In this document: one piece after another, positions 41,964 to 49,817 of the stretch
Numbering within the stretch: position 1 is the stretch's first letter
How the letters are laid out: each line of letters begins with the position of its first letter
Source of the DNA: an uncultured Clostridia bacterium
GTDB lineage: Bacteria; Bacillota; Clostridia; UMGS1810
DNA length: 64,000 bases
Reading direction: 5' to 3'
NCBI GenBank assembly: GCA_934500875.1
Contig: CAKSTL010000001.1
Location: 62,001-126,000 of the forward strand
The notes under the pieces: model-generated
The model's input: the letters and a program-made list of their open reading frames with translations, nothing else
Database searches by the model: none
Told to the model about the DNA's origin: nothing
Program-made: the position numbers and the translations under genes

Positions 41964-42813
41964 TCGTTTTTTCCTCTCTTAAGAGCGTGCCTGCGCTTAC
42001 CTTTGCGCCGTATTTTAATATTCCCGAAGATATCCTTTCCTGCGAAAGAAAGCCCAGCGTTTTAAAGTTTTCGTCAAACACCGAAACAAGCAGCGAAACC
42101 TTGGGCGAATACCAATACAAAAGCGAAATTGCCAAAACATCTTTCGTCACGCCGATATGCTTTATCTTAAAGCTTTTTGCACCGTTTAAAAAATCGCCGC
42201 ACAAAAGACGTTTGCGCAAGTATATAAGCTCTTCTTTTTCATATTTTATATTATACAACAAAAACATACCGATAATCAATAAGGAAATGTTATATTTTGT
42301 AATAATTAAGAAAATCATACCAAAAATCATAAGTAACACTGCGGTTATTTTTGTAACCGATATCATTATTTCCTCACCTTTTAAATAACCTTTTGCCAAA
42401 GAGATGAAAGCCTTTGCAATAACCCCTCCGTCAAGAGGAAGAGCCGGGGCAAGATTTAATAAAAAAAGAGCAAAATTGCACAGTGCAAAAAGGTTTAAAG
42501 CGTCAAAATTTATGCACAGCGCAAACGCAAAAAAATTTGCCGCAGGACCTGCAGCAGAAATCAAAATCTCCTCATTGGGATTTTTTATCATTTCGCTTTT
42601 TATTATAAGTCCGTACGGCATTATTTTAAATTTTTCCGCTTTTATTTTTTTAAGCCTCATTGCGGCAAGGTGCGCACACTCGTGCAAAGACGCCGCAAGA
42701 AAAATAAGTATATATTCTTTAAGCCTTCCCGAAACCGCAAAAATAATCAGTGCGGCAAAAAAGTATCCGCTTACCGATACCCTGCAAGATATATTTTTAT
42801 CGAAAACACTCAC
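41926..42813 (-). CDS. spoIVFB: SpoIVFB-like site-2 (M50) membrane protease
   Basis: This 295-residue membrane protease has the zinc motif HECAH (within AASLHECAHLAAM) and the second metal motif APALPLDGG in membrane segments, about five helices in all, and a C-terminal cytoplasmic CBS-like domain (KHIGVTKDVLAISLLYWY...). This is the layout of SpoIVFB, which in Bacillus cleaves pro-sigma-K in the mother cell. The SpoIVFA-like gene directly upstream supports the assignment and indicates a sporulating organism. The 3' end overlaps the radical SAM gene by 38 bp. Confidence 0.87.
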   Translation of the reverse strand: MSVFDKNISCRVSVSGYFFAALIIFAVSGRLKEYILIFLAASLHECAHLAAMRLKKIKAEKFKIMPYGLIIKSEMIKNPNEEILISAAGPAANFFAFALCINFDALNLFALCNFALFLLNLAPALPLDGGVIAKAFISLAKGYLKGEEIMISVTKITAVLLMIFGMIFLIITKYNISLLIIGMFLLYNIKYEKEELIYLRKRLLCGDFLNGAKSFKIKHIGVTKDVLAISLLYWYSPKVSLLVSVFDENFKTLGFLSQERISSGILKYGAKVSAGTLLREEKTNEEQTWKNSSER

Positions 42814-42834
42814 CGCTTTATGTTTTATTTGCCT

Positions 42835-43668
42835 TTATTTATGCTTATACAGCACATATTCCTCGGGATTTAACCGCTCGCCGTTCTTTTTTATTTCAAA
42901 ATGAAGATGTACGCCCGTTGCAATTCCGCTCTCGCCCATCTCGCCTATTTTTGTGTTGTTGTCAACAATTTCTCCCTCGGCAACGCAGATTTTGTTAAGG
43001 TGCGCATAAGCCGTGGTATAGCCGCCGGTGTGTTCTATAATTATGTACTTTCCGTTTGCGTTGTCCTCCGCAGTTTTTATAACCTTTCCCTCGGCGGCGG
43101 ATATTACAGTCTGATTGTAAACCCCCGCAATGTCAATGCCCGTATGTATGTTTCCGCTCTCGCCCGTAACAGGGTGTATGCGCTCGCCGAAAACGGATGA
43201 AATTTTGCCCTCGGTGGGATTTCTGAAAGCAGGAACGGCATTGCTCTGCGCTGTAAACTCTTTCTTTTCGCTCTCCTTAACTGCCGTATCGGCTCCGTCC
43301 GTTATCTCATCCGTTACCTCGTCGGGCGCCGCCAGAACATCCGCCTCAGCGTTTTGTATATCCGTTTCATCACCGGCAAGGCTTTTGTCAATTTTTTTTA
43401 TAGCGTCTATATTGTCAAGCCCGCTCTTTTTTATCGCATACGATGCAATTTTCTTAACGCTCTGCACGTCGGAGGATACGCTGAGCGAACGTTTTACATA
43501 ATCTTTAAAATTCTCTGAATACGGCATATCATACCTTAATGCCAAAAAAGTTGCCGCAAGTATCACAACGCTTGCCGACGACTGCAAAACCGCCTTTTTT
43601 CCGAAGCCTGTTTTTTTCTTTTTAAAATCCCTGTCATAAAATTCATATCTCGGTGTTCTTGCACTCAT
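42835..43668 (-). CDS. spoIVFA: SpoIVFA-like membrane-anchored LytM/M23 peptidase-domain protein
   Basis: The 277-residue product (ATG at 43668 with GAGGTG upstream) has a cytoplasmic N-terminus, one membrane helix (about 30-47), a low-complexity linker, and a C-terminal LytM domain. The LytM zinc residues appear intact (HTGIDIA and HLHFEIKKNG), so unlike Bacillus SpoIVFA it may retain peptidase activity; SpoIIQ-like M23 proteins are the alternative. Position immediately before a SpoIVFB homologue suggests it regulates that protease during sporulation. It is the first gene of a long operon ending with gatB; I see no convincing promoter by eye. Confidence 0.8.
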   Translation of the reverse strand: MSARTPRYEFYDRDFKKKKTGFGKKAVLQSSASVVILAATFLALRYDMPYSENFKDYVKRSLSVSSDVQSVKKIASYAIKKSGLDNIDAIKKIDKSLAGDETDIQNAEADVLAAPDEVTDEITDGADTAVKESEKKEFTAQSNAVPAFRNPTEGKISSVFGERIHPVTGESGNIHTGIDIAGVYNQTVISAAEGKVIKTAEDNANGKYIIIEHTGGYTTAYAHLNKICVAEGEIVDNNTKIGEMGESGIATGVHLHFEIKKNGERLNPEEYVLYKHK

Positions 43669-43733
43669 TTTTATCACCTCATACTACTGATATTGTGAAA
43701 AATAACAAAATATGATTATTTTTCCAAAAAAAG

Positions 43734-43762
43734 TTGCATTATTGTGCGTTTTAATATATACT
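43734..43762 (+). promoter_or_regulatory. promoter of the IIC-like gene
   Basis: TTGCAT and TATACT are separated by 17 bp, with AAAAAGGACGG and the ATG 36 bp further. Confidence 0.7.
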
Positions 43763-43798
43763 TAAGGATAAATATACTTAAAAAAGGACGGTTTAAAA

Positions 43799-44818
43799 AT
43801 GCAGTTTCTTAAAAAGAAGGGTATTAACATAAGTGCAAAGGTGTACTTTATCGACGCTCTCGGCGCAATGGCACTCGGGCTTTTTGCCTCGCTGCTTATC
43901 GGCACAATTTTCGGAACAATTGCAGACTATGTTCCTTATAAGCCCGTAAGCGAATTTTTAAAGCAAATGCAAAATTACTGCAACCTTGCTCAGGGCAGTG
44001 CAATGGCAATGGCAATCGGAACAGCTCTCGGCGCAAAAGGACTTGTACTGTTTTCGCTCTGTGCTGTGGGCAGCGCTTCAGCTTCTCTCGGCGGTCCATT
44101 CGGCACATTTATAGCAACCTGCGTTGCAGCAGAGGCAGGAAAGCTTGTTTACAAAGAAACAAAAGTGGATATAATAGTTACTCCGACGGTTACAATTGCA
44201 GTCGGCGTGGGAATGTCAATGCTTGTAGGCCCGGGAATAAGCGCAATTATGAAATACCTCGGCGACCTTATTATGATGTTTGTTGAGCTTAAGCCTGTGG
44301 TTATGGGCGCCCTTGTTTCGGCAGTTGTTGGAATTTGCTTAACGCTTCCTATTTCGTCTGCGGCGATATGCGCCTCGCTTGCCCTTACGGGAATTGCGGG
44401 CGGTGCGGCAACGGCAGGCTGCTGTGCTCAGATGGTAGGTTTTGCGGTTATGAGCTTTTGCGCAAACAAATGGAGCGGAATTATAGCGCAGGGACTGGGA
44501 ACAAGTATGCTTCAAATGGGAAATATTGTAAAAAAACCTGTAATATGGCTTCCTCCCACAATATGCTCGCTTATAACGGGTGCACTCTCAGCCGCCGTTT
44601 TTAAAATGGAAAATCCTGTTGCAATCGCCTCGGGAATGGGCACGTGCGGACTTGTCGGCCCTATCGGAGTTTTAAGCCAAACCGGTGTGGGAATATACGA
44701 TGTTTTAACCGTTCTTCTTTTGTGTATCGTGCTGCCGGCAATCCTTACATACATTATTTCAAAAATCTTTATGCATTTTAAAATTTACAGCGCAGACGAC
44801 TTAAAACTTGACATATAA
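43799..44818 (+). CDS. PTS IIC-like membrane protein (PTS_EIIC_2 family)
   Basis: This 339-residue protein has about nine to ten glycine/alanine-rich membrane helices (GAMALGLFASLLIGTIFG, AQGSAMAMAIGTALGAKGL, GGPFGTFIA, GLVGPIGVLSQTGVG). It resembles the stand-alone IIC domain family (Pfam PTS_EIIC_2), which is found without IIA or IIB domains in many Bacillota. No PTS phosphocarrier genes are nearby, so whether it is a sugar transporter is unsure. It has its own promoter; the next gene on the same strand is murT, 190 bp away, with a minus-strand RNA candidate between. Confidence 0.8.
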   Translation: MQFLKKKGINISAKVYFIDALGAMALGLFASLLIGTIFGTIADYVPYKPVSEFLKQMQNYCNLAQGSAMAMAIGTALGAKGLVLFSLCAVGSASASLGGPFGTFIATCVAAEAGKLVYKETKVDIIVTPTVTIAVGVGMSMLVGPGISAIMKYLGDLIMMFVELKPVVMGALVSAVVGICLTLPISSAAICASLALTGIAGGAATAGCCAQMVGFAVMSFCANKWSGIIAQGLGTSMLQMGNIVKKPVIWLPPTICSLITGALSAAVFKMENPVAIASGMGTCGLVGPIGVLSQTGVGIYDVLTVLLLCIVLPAILTYIISKIFMHFKIYSADDLKLDI

Positions 44819-44831
44819 CATATTTTTAAAA

Positions 44832-44955
44832 TAAAAAAAGCAACGACTTAATACATTCAAGCCGTTGCTCAAGTAAAGGGGGTTTTAAGTACGCCAAACC
44901 GCAAGGCTTGACGCACTTAATATATTTGTGAGGTCATATATAGTTATCCCCTTTC
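44832..44955 (-). ncRNA. candidate structured small RNA
   Basis: Read on the minus strand, this gap folds well: AAAGGGG (near 44954) pairs with CCCCTTT (44875-44881). This encloses a 14-bp hairpin, AAGTGCGTCAAGCC with GGTTTGGCGTACTT around TTGC, whose three non-Watson-Crick pairs are all G-U on this strand but A-C mismatches on the other. A terminator then follows (AGCAACG.CTT with AAG.CGTTGCT and seven T). The wobble pattern and T-run both say the RNA is read from the minus strand. I cannot match it to a class I know. No convincing -35/-10 pair was found for it. Confidence 0.6.
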
Positions 44956-45007
44956 GATAAAGTTTTATGCAACTGAAAAACAATTTTTAAATTTTTAAGG
45001 TGATAAA

Positions 45008-46354
45008 ATGTTTTTACGAAGATTTTTTGCAATCGTCATATCAAAAGCCGCAATATTTGCAGGAAGGCTTGCGGGGAAAAAAGGGTCGTCAACACCGGGC
45101 GGAATTGCCCTTAAAATATGCCCCGATATTCTTTCGCACCTGTCAAAGCAAATAAAAAAAGAAATTATTTTTATCTGCGGCACCAACGGCAAAACAACAA
45201 CAAGCAATCTTTTGTGTTCAATGATTGAACATTCGGGCAAAAAGGCGGTGTGCAACAAAGTCGGCGCAAATATGCTTCCGGGAGTGTGCTGCGCTTTTAT
45301 AGAAAGCGCCGATATTTTCGGCAGAATCAATGCGGATTATGCGGTTATAGAATGTGACGAGGCAAGCATAAGGCGAATTGTGCCGTATGTTGTGCCCGAC
45401 AAGATTGTTATAACAAATCTTTTCAGAGACCAGCTTGACAGATACGGTGAAATTGATATAACAATAAAGCTTCTTACAGAAGCGTTTGACAAACTTGATA
45501 ACGTCAACTTAATTCTCAACGGCGATGACCCGCTGTGTTCGTTTTTCGGCACAAAATACAATGCAATTTACTACGGCGTGAATGAAAAATCAAATTCCGA
45601 AACAAACGAAATCAAAGAAGGCAGATTTTGCCTTATCTGCGGCGCAGAGCTTAAATACAACTACTATCATTACAGTCAGCTGGGCGATTATTTCTGTGAA
45701 AAATGCGGTTTTAAGCGTCCGCACCTTGATTTTTGCGCAACAGATGTAAATCTTAAAAACAAAATGGAATTTAACATAAATTTTGACAAAGATGTTTTTC
45801 CCGTTTCGGTTGATTATAAGGGTTTTTACAATGTTTATAACATTCTCGCCGCATTTTCGGCATTTGCCTCTCTTAATCTCGGCTTTGACAACGTTGGCAA
45901 AACGCTTTCGGAATACAAACCGCAGATTGGCAGAATGGAAAGCTTTGATATCGGCGGAAAAAAAGTTATTTTAAACCTTTCAAAAAACCCCGCCGGGTTT
46001 AACCAGGCAATTGCAACCCTTAATTCCGACCCCGATGAAAAGGACGTATTTGTGGTTATCAACGACAACGCTCAGGACGGAAGGGACATATCCTGGATTT
46101 GGGATGTGGATTTTGAGCTTATGTCAAAATCAAACATCAAATTTCTCGCTGCCGGCGGAATACGAAAAGATGACGTTGCAATCCGCTTTAAATACGCTCA
46201 CCTTAATGATTTTGAAGTGCTTGAAAACAACATTAAAAATTTGTCGCAGATAATTGCAAAGAGCAGCAGAACGCTTTATGTTCTTGTTAACTACACCGCC
46301 CTTTTTTCAACGCAGACAAATCTTTTAAAGCTTGAGGAGGAGGCAAAAAAATGA
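45008..46354 (+). CDS. murT: MurT: lipid II isoglutaminyl synthase, Mur ligase subunit
   Basis: MurT (448 residues) is the Mur-ligase-like subunit that, with GatD, amidates D-glutamate of lipid II to D-isoglutamine in Gram-positive peptidoglycan. It has the ATP loop ICGTNGKTTT, DYAVIECDEASIRRI, a Cys4 zinc ribbon inserted in the central domain (CLICGAE...CEKCGFK, about 215-240), and the C-terminal DUF1727 segment (GRMESFDIGGKKVILNLSKNPAGFNQ, then NDNAQDGRDISWIWDVDFE). AAGGTG precedes the ATG. It overlaps gatD by four bases, so the two are made together. Confidence 0.95.
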   Translation: MFLRRFFAIVISKAAIFAGRLAGKKGSSTPGGIALKICPDILSHLSKQIKKEIIFICGTNGKTTTSNLLCSMIEHSGKKAVCNKVGANMLPGVCCAFIESADIFGRINADYAVIECDEASIRRIVPYVVPDKIVITNLFRDQLDRYGEIDITIKLLTEAFDKLDNVNLILNGDDPLCSFFGTKYNAIYYGVNEKSNSETNEIKEGRFCLICGAELKYNYYHYSQLGDYFCEKCGFKRPHLDFCATDVNLKNKMEFNINFDKDVFPVSVDYKGFYNVYNILAAFSAFASLNLGFDNVGKTLSEYKPQIGRMESFDIGGKKVILNLSKNPAGFNQAIATLNSDPDEKDVFVVINDNAQDGRDISWIWDVDFELMSKSNIKFLAAGGIRKDDVAIRFKYAHLNDFEVLENNIKNLSQIIAKSSRTLYVLVNYTALFSTQTNLLKLEEEAKK

Positions 46355-47070
46355 AAATCACAATAGGACATCTTTTTCCCGACCTTCTCAATTTATACGG
46401 CGACAGAGGAAACATTGCCGCACTTTGTATGAGAATGAATTTAAGAGGAATTGAAACCGAAGTAAAAACGTATGACATAAACGACGGCATAAATTTTGCA
46501 GACCTTGATATTGTGTTTATCGGCGGCGGCTCAGACAGAGAACAGCTTTTGGTGTGCAAACGTCTTTTGAAAATTAAATCCGACATTTCGCAATACGTCG
46601 AAAACAACGGAACGCTTATTGCGGTGTGCGGCGGATATCAGCTTCTCGGGCATTATTATCAGCTTGAAAACGAAAAAATCGAAGGGCTTGACATACTCGA
46701 TATCTGCACCGTTCAAAAAAGTCCCCGTCTTATCGGGAACATAATACTTGAAAGCGACTATATTTCGTCCACCGTTGTGGGATTTGAAAATCACGGCGGC
46801 AGAACGTATACAGGCTCGCACACTCCGCTCGGAAAAGTGCTCTTCGGTCACGGAAACGACGGCGAATCGGGATTTGAAGGCGTTGTTTACAAAAATGTAA
46901 TTGCCACCTATCTTCACGGACCGCTCCTTCCGAAAAATCCCGTTCTGACAGACAGAATTATTAAAAATGCGGTGCTGAAAAAAGATTCGCAGTTTATGCT
47001 TTCGGATATCGACTCAACACTTGAAAACACGGCTCATAACTACATTTTAAACCGTTTTTTAAAACCGTAA
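46351..47070 (+). CDS. gatD: GatD: lipid II isoglutaminyl synthase, glutaminase subunit
   Basis: GatD (239 residues) is a class I glutamine amidotransferase that supplies ammonia to MurT. Catalytic Cys in AVCGGYQLLGHYY and His in TYLHGPLLPKNP are present, with the start ITIGHLFPDLLNLYGDRGNIA typical of the CobQ-like family. It begins in an ATGA overlap with murT and ends at a strong terminator. GAGGAGG precedes its ATG. Together they affect wall cross-linking and lysozyme resistance in known species. Confidence 0.95.
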   Translation: MKITIGHLFPDLLNLYGDRGNIAALCMRMNLRGIETEVKTYDINDGINFADLDIVFIGGGSDREQLLVCKRLLKIKSDISQYVENNGTLIAVCGGYQLLGHYYQLENEKIEGLDILDICTVQKSPRLIGNIILESDYISSTVVGFENHGGRTYTGSHTPLGKVLFGHGNDGESGFEGVVYKNVIATYLHGPLLPKNPVLTDRIIKNAVLKKDSQFMLSDIDSTLENTAHNYILNRFLKP

Positions 47071-47077
47071 ATAATAT

Positions 47078-47130
47078 AAAAATCAGTATAACAAAAGCCG
47101 CAGTCCGGCAAAGTTATGCTGATTTTTTTG
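47078..47130 (+). terminator. terminator of murT-gatD
   Basis: AAAATCAGTATAAC pairs with GTTATGCTGATTTT (14 bp, one G-U), enclosing a second small hairpin GCCG-CAGTC-CGGC, then a T-run. Confidence 0.85.
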
Positions 47131-47276
47131 TGCGGCACGCTTTTTAAATATGCACAAATTTTAACTTTAATTTCTAAAATTTATGGTTAAATATGGGCGC
47201 AATAATGCATTGTTTTTGCTGTTTTAATGTGATAAAATATACAAAAATTTATTTTGCGCTTTTTTGGAGGAACAAA

Positions 47277-47464
47277 ATGTATAATTTATTACTTGCGCTT
47301 ATCTACCTCGCCTTTATAAGCCTGGGACTCCCCGACTCGCTGCTCGGTTCGGGCTGGCCGGAAACCTCATAGGCTTTGCCGTATTGCCCGTATATCTTCT
47401 CATTTTTGTAATTTTGATGATATGTATGACCGAACTTACCTTTCGCACCGCACAAAAAAATTAA
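47277..47464 (+). pseudogene. MFS transporter remnant with large internal deletion
   Basis: GGAGG and an ATG at 47277 start a perfect MFS N-terminus (YNLLLALIYLAFISLGLP DSLLGSGWP in two parts, 28 residues), which hits a TAG at 47370. Continuing in another frame, the next 30 codons or so (GNLIGFAVLPVYLLIFVILM, then ICMTEL) look like the last membrane helix and tail of the same family, ending in TAA at 47464. About 1 kb of a normal MFS gene, everything between the first and last helices, appears to be missing. It is a clear non-functional scar. Confidence 0.72.
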
Positions 47465-47501
47465 ATGCCAAAATGGCGGCAGACAGCAATACTTATAAAT
47501 A

Positions 47502-47538
47502 AAAAAGCCGAACGTAATATGCTGTTCGGCTCTTTTGT
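47502..47538. terminator. terminator between the MFS remnant and the Crp/Fnr gene
   Basis: AAAGCCGAAC pairs with GTTCGGCTCTTT around a short loop (10 bp), with A-run and T-run flanks usable in both directions. Confidence 0.82.
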
Positions 47539-47617
47539 ATTGCAGGAAAGTATTTATGAATATACCCCTCTAAACCAAATTATAATCCGCAACGCTGAAA
47601 GTATGATTTTTTCACTT

Positions 47618-48280
47618 TTAAACTTTGAGTACAAAATGATTTTTATGAAAATCCAGAAGCCCGTCCTTTTTCATCTTTCCGAGTTCAAGCGACAAGCCGC
47701 TGCGCTCGACCGCAAGATAATCTGCAAGCTGCTGCCTTGAAAAAGGAATGTCAAATTCATATTTTCCGAGCCGCTGTGCTTCAAAAGAAAGATATGACAT
47801 CAGCTTTGCACGTGTGGTGCGCTGCCCCATATGTGTGAGTTTTTCGCTAAAACGCAAATTTTTCCCGGCAAGCTCGCCGAGCAGATTTTGAATAATACGG
47901 ATATGGTGCGCACAGGCTGACGAACACACATTCATAACACGTCCCACATTCAAAAACATTGCAGTGACAGAAGTTTCTGCAATCACGCTTACATTCAGCA
48001 CCGAACCCGGTGAGCAGGCATAGGCGGCGGCAAAGGTCTGCCCCGGCACCGCCCTGGAAATAATATTGCGGTTGCCCCAAATATCCTCCTGTATAATCAG
48101 AACACTTCCCGACAGCACAAGACAGATTGAATCAACCGTATCGCCGACACGCAGCAGAAACGTATTCTTGGAAAAGTCCTCTTTTACCACATTGATGCAG
48201 GAAAGAATTGACGTAAGTTCATTTTCGGAAATGCCCGAAAAAAGCTGAGAAGAACGGATAACGGATAAAAAATTTTTCAT
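47618..48280 (-). CDS. Crp/Fnr family regulator (HcpR-like)
   Basis: The 220-residue product starts at the ATG at 48280, preceded by AAAGAGG; the longer frame overlaps the divergent gene. It has a cyclic-nucleotide-binding-like sensor domain (FLLRVGDTVDSICLVLSGSVLI ... PGQTFAAAYAC) and a C-terminal winged helix (SRQQLADYLAVERSGLSLELGKMKKDGLL). No FNR-type N-terminal Cys cluster is visible. The divergent ferredoxin gene and hcp remnant place it with the HcpR-type regulators that control hybrid cluster protein genes in response to nitric oxide or nitrite. Family firm; regulon inferred from context. Confidence 0.85.
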   Translation of the reverse strand: MKNFLSVIRSSQLFSGISENELTSILSCINVVKEDFSKNTFLLRVGDTVDSICLVLSGSVLIIQEDIWGNRNIISRAVPGQTFAAAYACSPGSVLNVSVIAETSVTAMFLNVGRVMNVCSSACAHHIRIIQNLLGELAGKNLRFSEKLTHMGQRTTRAKLMSYLSFEAQRLGKYEFDIPFSRQQLADYLAVERSGLSLELGKMKKDGLLDFHKNHFVLKV

Positions 48281-48302
48281 AAAAAACCTCTTTCGTTGAA
48301 AA

Positions 48303-48320
48303 TTCAACAGACTTGTTGAT
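48303..48320. promoter_or_regulatory. possible Crp/Fnr-type operator
   Basis: TTCAAC-AGACTT-GTTGAT is an inverted repeat (TCAAC-N6-GTTGA) in the 84-bp divergent spacer, overlapping a second palindrome GTTGAA-AA-TTCAAC and upstream of an AT-rich -10 region. The regulator gene next door would be the natural binder. Confidence 0.45.
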
Positions 48321-48364
48321 TTTATTATATTATAATATAGCCAGAAAATCAAGGAGGAATTACA

Positions 48365-49075
48365 ATGAAAAGAAGAATTATAGAAATCAATCAGGAAAAA
48401 TGCAACGGCTGCGGCGCCTGTGCCGCCGCTTGTCACGAAGGCGCAATTTCAATGGTAGACGGCAAGGCAAAACTGATGCGTGACGATTACTGCGACGGTC
48501 TGGGCGACTGTCTGCCCACCTGCCCCACCGGCGCCATCACCTTTGTTGAACGTGAGGCTGCCGCTTATGACGAAAAAGCGGTTATGGAAAACAAACGCAA
48601 AAAAATGCAAAAAGAAGGAATGACTCTACATTCGGGTTGTCCCGGAAGCAGGTTAAGAAAAATTGAGCATACAGAATGTGACGATACAAAAAATTCATAT
48701 ACAAAGCCTGTCAGCAGGCTTTCTCAGTGGCCTGTGCAGATAAAACTCGTGCCGGTCAATGCGCCGTATTTTGACGGTGCAAAGCTTCTCATAGCCGCCG
48801 ACTGCACTGCATATGCCTATGCTGCTTTCCACGAGGAATTTATAAAAGGGCACATCACGCTTATCGGCTGTCCCAAGCTTGACAATGCAGACTATTCGGA
48901 AAAACTTTCGGAAATCATCCACAATAACGATATCAAGAGCGTAACTGTTGTACGAATGGAAGTTCCTTGCTGCGGCGGACTGGAAAGCGCAGCAAAAACC
49001 GCATTGCAGCAGAGCGGAAAGTTTATTCCGTGGCAGGTTGTAACCGTTTCTGCGGACGGAAAAATACTTGATTAA
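48365..49075 (+). CDS. 4Fe-4S ferredoxin-type protein of the hcp locus (FrdX-like)
   Basis: The 236-residue protein opens with two 4Fe-4S motifs: CNGCGACAAACHEG and, less regular, CDGLGDCLPTCPTG. A linker and a C-terminal domain of about 130 residues follow with conserved cysteines (CTAYAYAAF, CPKL, VPCCGGLE). This family is typically encoded just before hcp in Clostridia and is thought to pass electrons to the hybrid cluster protein. AAGGAGG precedes the ATG. Its expected partner downstream is broken here, so it may now be an orphan electron carrier. Confidence 0.86.
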   Translation: MKRRIIEINQEKCNGCGACAAACHEGAISMVDGKAKLMRDDYCDGLGDCLPTCPTGAITFVEREAAAYDEKAVMENKRKKMQKEGMTLHSGCPGSRLRKIEHTECDDTKNSYTKPVSRLSQWPVQIKLVPVNAPYFDGAKLLIAADCTAYAYAAFHEEFIKGHITLIGCPKLDNADYSEKLSEIIHNNDIKSVTVVRMEVPCCGGLESAAKTALQQSGKFIPWQVVTVSADGKILD

Positions 49076-49101
49076 AAATTAAAGAAAGCGAGGACTTTGA
49101 T

Positions 49102-49206
49102 ATGGATAATAAAATGTTTGGAACGCACAGGAGAATATCCGCAGTCTTAAGTCGCTGATTCTTTTCGGCATACGTGGTATGGCGGCATATGTGCATCACG
49201 CTAATG
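49102..49206 (+). pseudogene. hcp: hcp (hybrid cluster protein / hydroxylamine reductase) remnant
   Basis: GAGGA and an ATG at 49102 begin MDNKMF, the start of Hcp, but the cysteine-rich segment that must follow is absent. After a frame change, from about 49122, the sequence reads NAQENIRSLKSLILFGIRGM and AAYVHHA, an internal Hcp segment normally found over 100 residues further on. The rest of Hcp is replaced by a serine recombinase end. The cluster-binding residues are lost, so no active enzyme can be made. Confidence 0.68.
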
Positions 49207-49589
49207 TCAATGGAAAGGTAACAGATGCTTGGTTTATGGAGTTATCTCATAAATACGAGGTTGAGCGTGATGAGCTTAAAAAGAAGATTCTTGAACTGAA
49301 TCAGCAGCTTGCAAAAATAAACGAAGTGCGTGAAGGCAAAGAACATTTTCTCTCTTGTGTCAGAAGCTTTGCAGAAATGAATGAAGTGACACCAATGATT
49401 CTTCAGGAATTAATCGAGAAAATCGAAGTTCACGCAGTAGAAGGCACGGAATTAAACCGCACTCAAGAGGTTATAATACATTACAAGTTCATCGGTGAGC
49501 TTGATATGCCGGAGAATTTCGACAAGATAAAAGTCAACACAAGAAAAGGTGTTGAGGTTGAATATTTAAGAACGACCAAAACGGCATAA
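49199..49589 (+). pseudogene. C-terminal fragment of a large serine recombinase (DUF4368 type)
   Basis: In frame with the hcp piece, about 130 residues match the C-terminus of transposon-type large serine recombinases: VTDAWFMELSHKYEVERDEL, a coiled-coil stretch, FAEMNEVTPMILQELIEKI, EVHAVE, and the closing IIHYKFIGELD. The catalytic resolvase domain and zinc ribbon are missing, so it is a remnant of a mobile element. The open frame could be translated from an ATG at 49179, giving a 136-residue chimera, but no ribosome site supports that. A small GCAGGC-TTA-GCCTGC hairpin follows. Confidence 0.75.
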
Positions 49590-49686
49590 AAACAAAAAAG
49601 CAGGCTTAGCCTGCACCCAATCCGCGTACCATATTTGTGCGAACAACACAGCACGCGATAAAGTTTTTTGAAAGACCATATGCATA

Positions 49687-49726
49687 GAAAAAGAGTGTTC
49701 ATAACTCAAATCCGTTATGAACACTC
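49687..49726 (-). terminator. tRNA-Pro terminator
   Basis: GAGTGTTCATAAC and GTTATGAACACTC form a perfect 13-bp stem; on the minus strand five T follow. It lies four bases after the tRNA 3' end. Confidence 0.92.
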
Positions 49727-49730
49727 GATA

Positions 49731-49806
49731 TGGTCGGAGTGACAGGACTTGAACCTGCGGCCCCATGACCCCCAGTCATGTGCGCTACCAACTGCGCTAC
49801 ACCCCG
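49731..49806 (-). tRNA. tRNA-Pro (anticodon GGG)
   Basis: On the minus strand a full cloverleaf folds: acceptor CGGGGTG/CACTCCG with the C1-G72 pair typical of proline tRNA, D-arm with AGTTGGTA, anticodon arm CATGA/TCATG with loop CTGGGGG (anticodon at 49771-49773), T-arm GCAGG/CCTGT, encoded ACCA. GGG reads CCC and CCU. Single-tRNA unit with its own promoter and terminator. Confidence 0.95.
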
Positions 49807-49817
49807 ATACCTTTGGT

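Noticed and set aside
43690..43730. Possible sigma-E promoter before the SpoIVFA-like gene
   Set aside because: TCATATT and an ACAAT-ending -10-like box are present on the minus strand, but they are only about 9 bp apart, too close for a sigma-E promoter.
44839..44870. Terminator for the IIC-like gene on the plus strand
   Set aside because: The hairpin has no T-run on the plus strand; seven T follow it only on the minus strand, so it was assigned to the minus-strand RNA.
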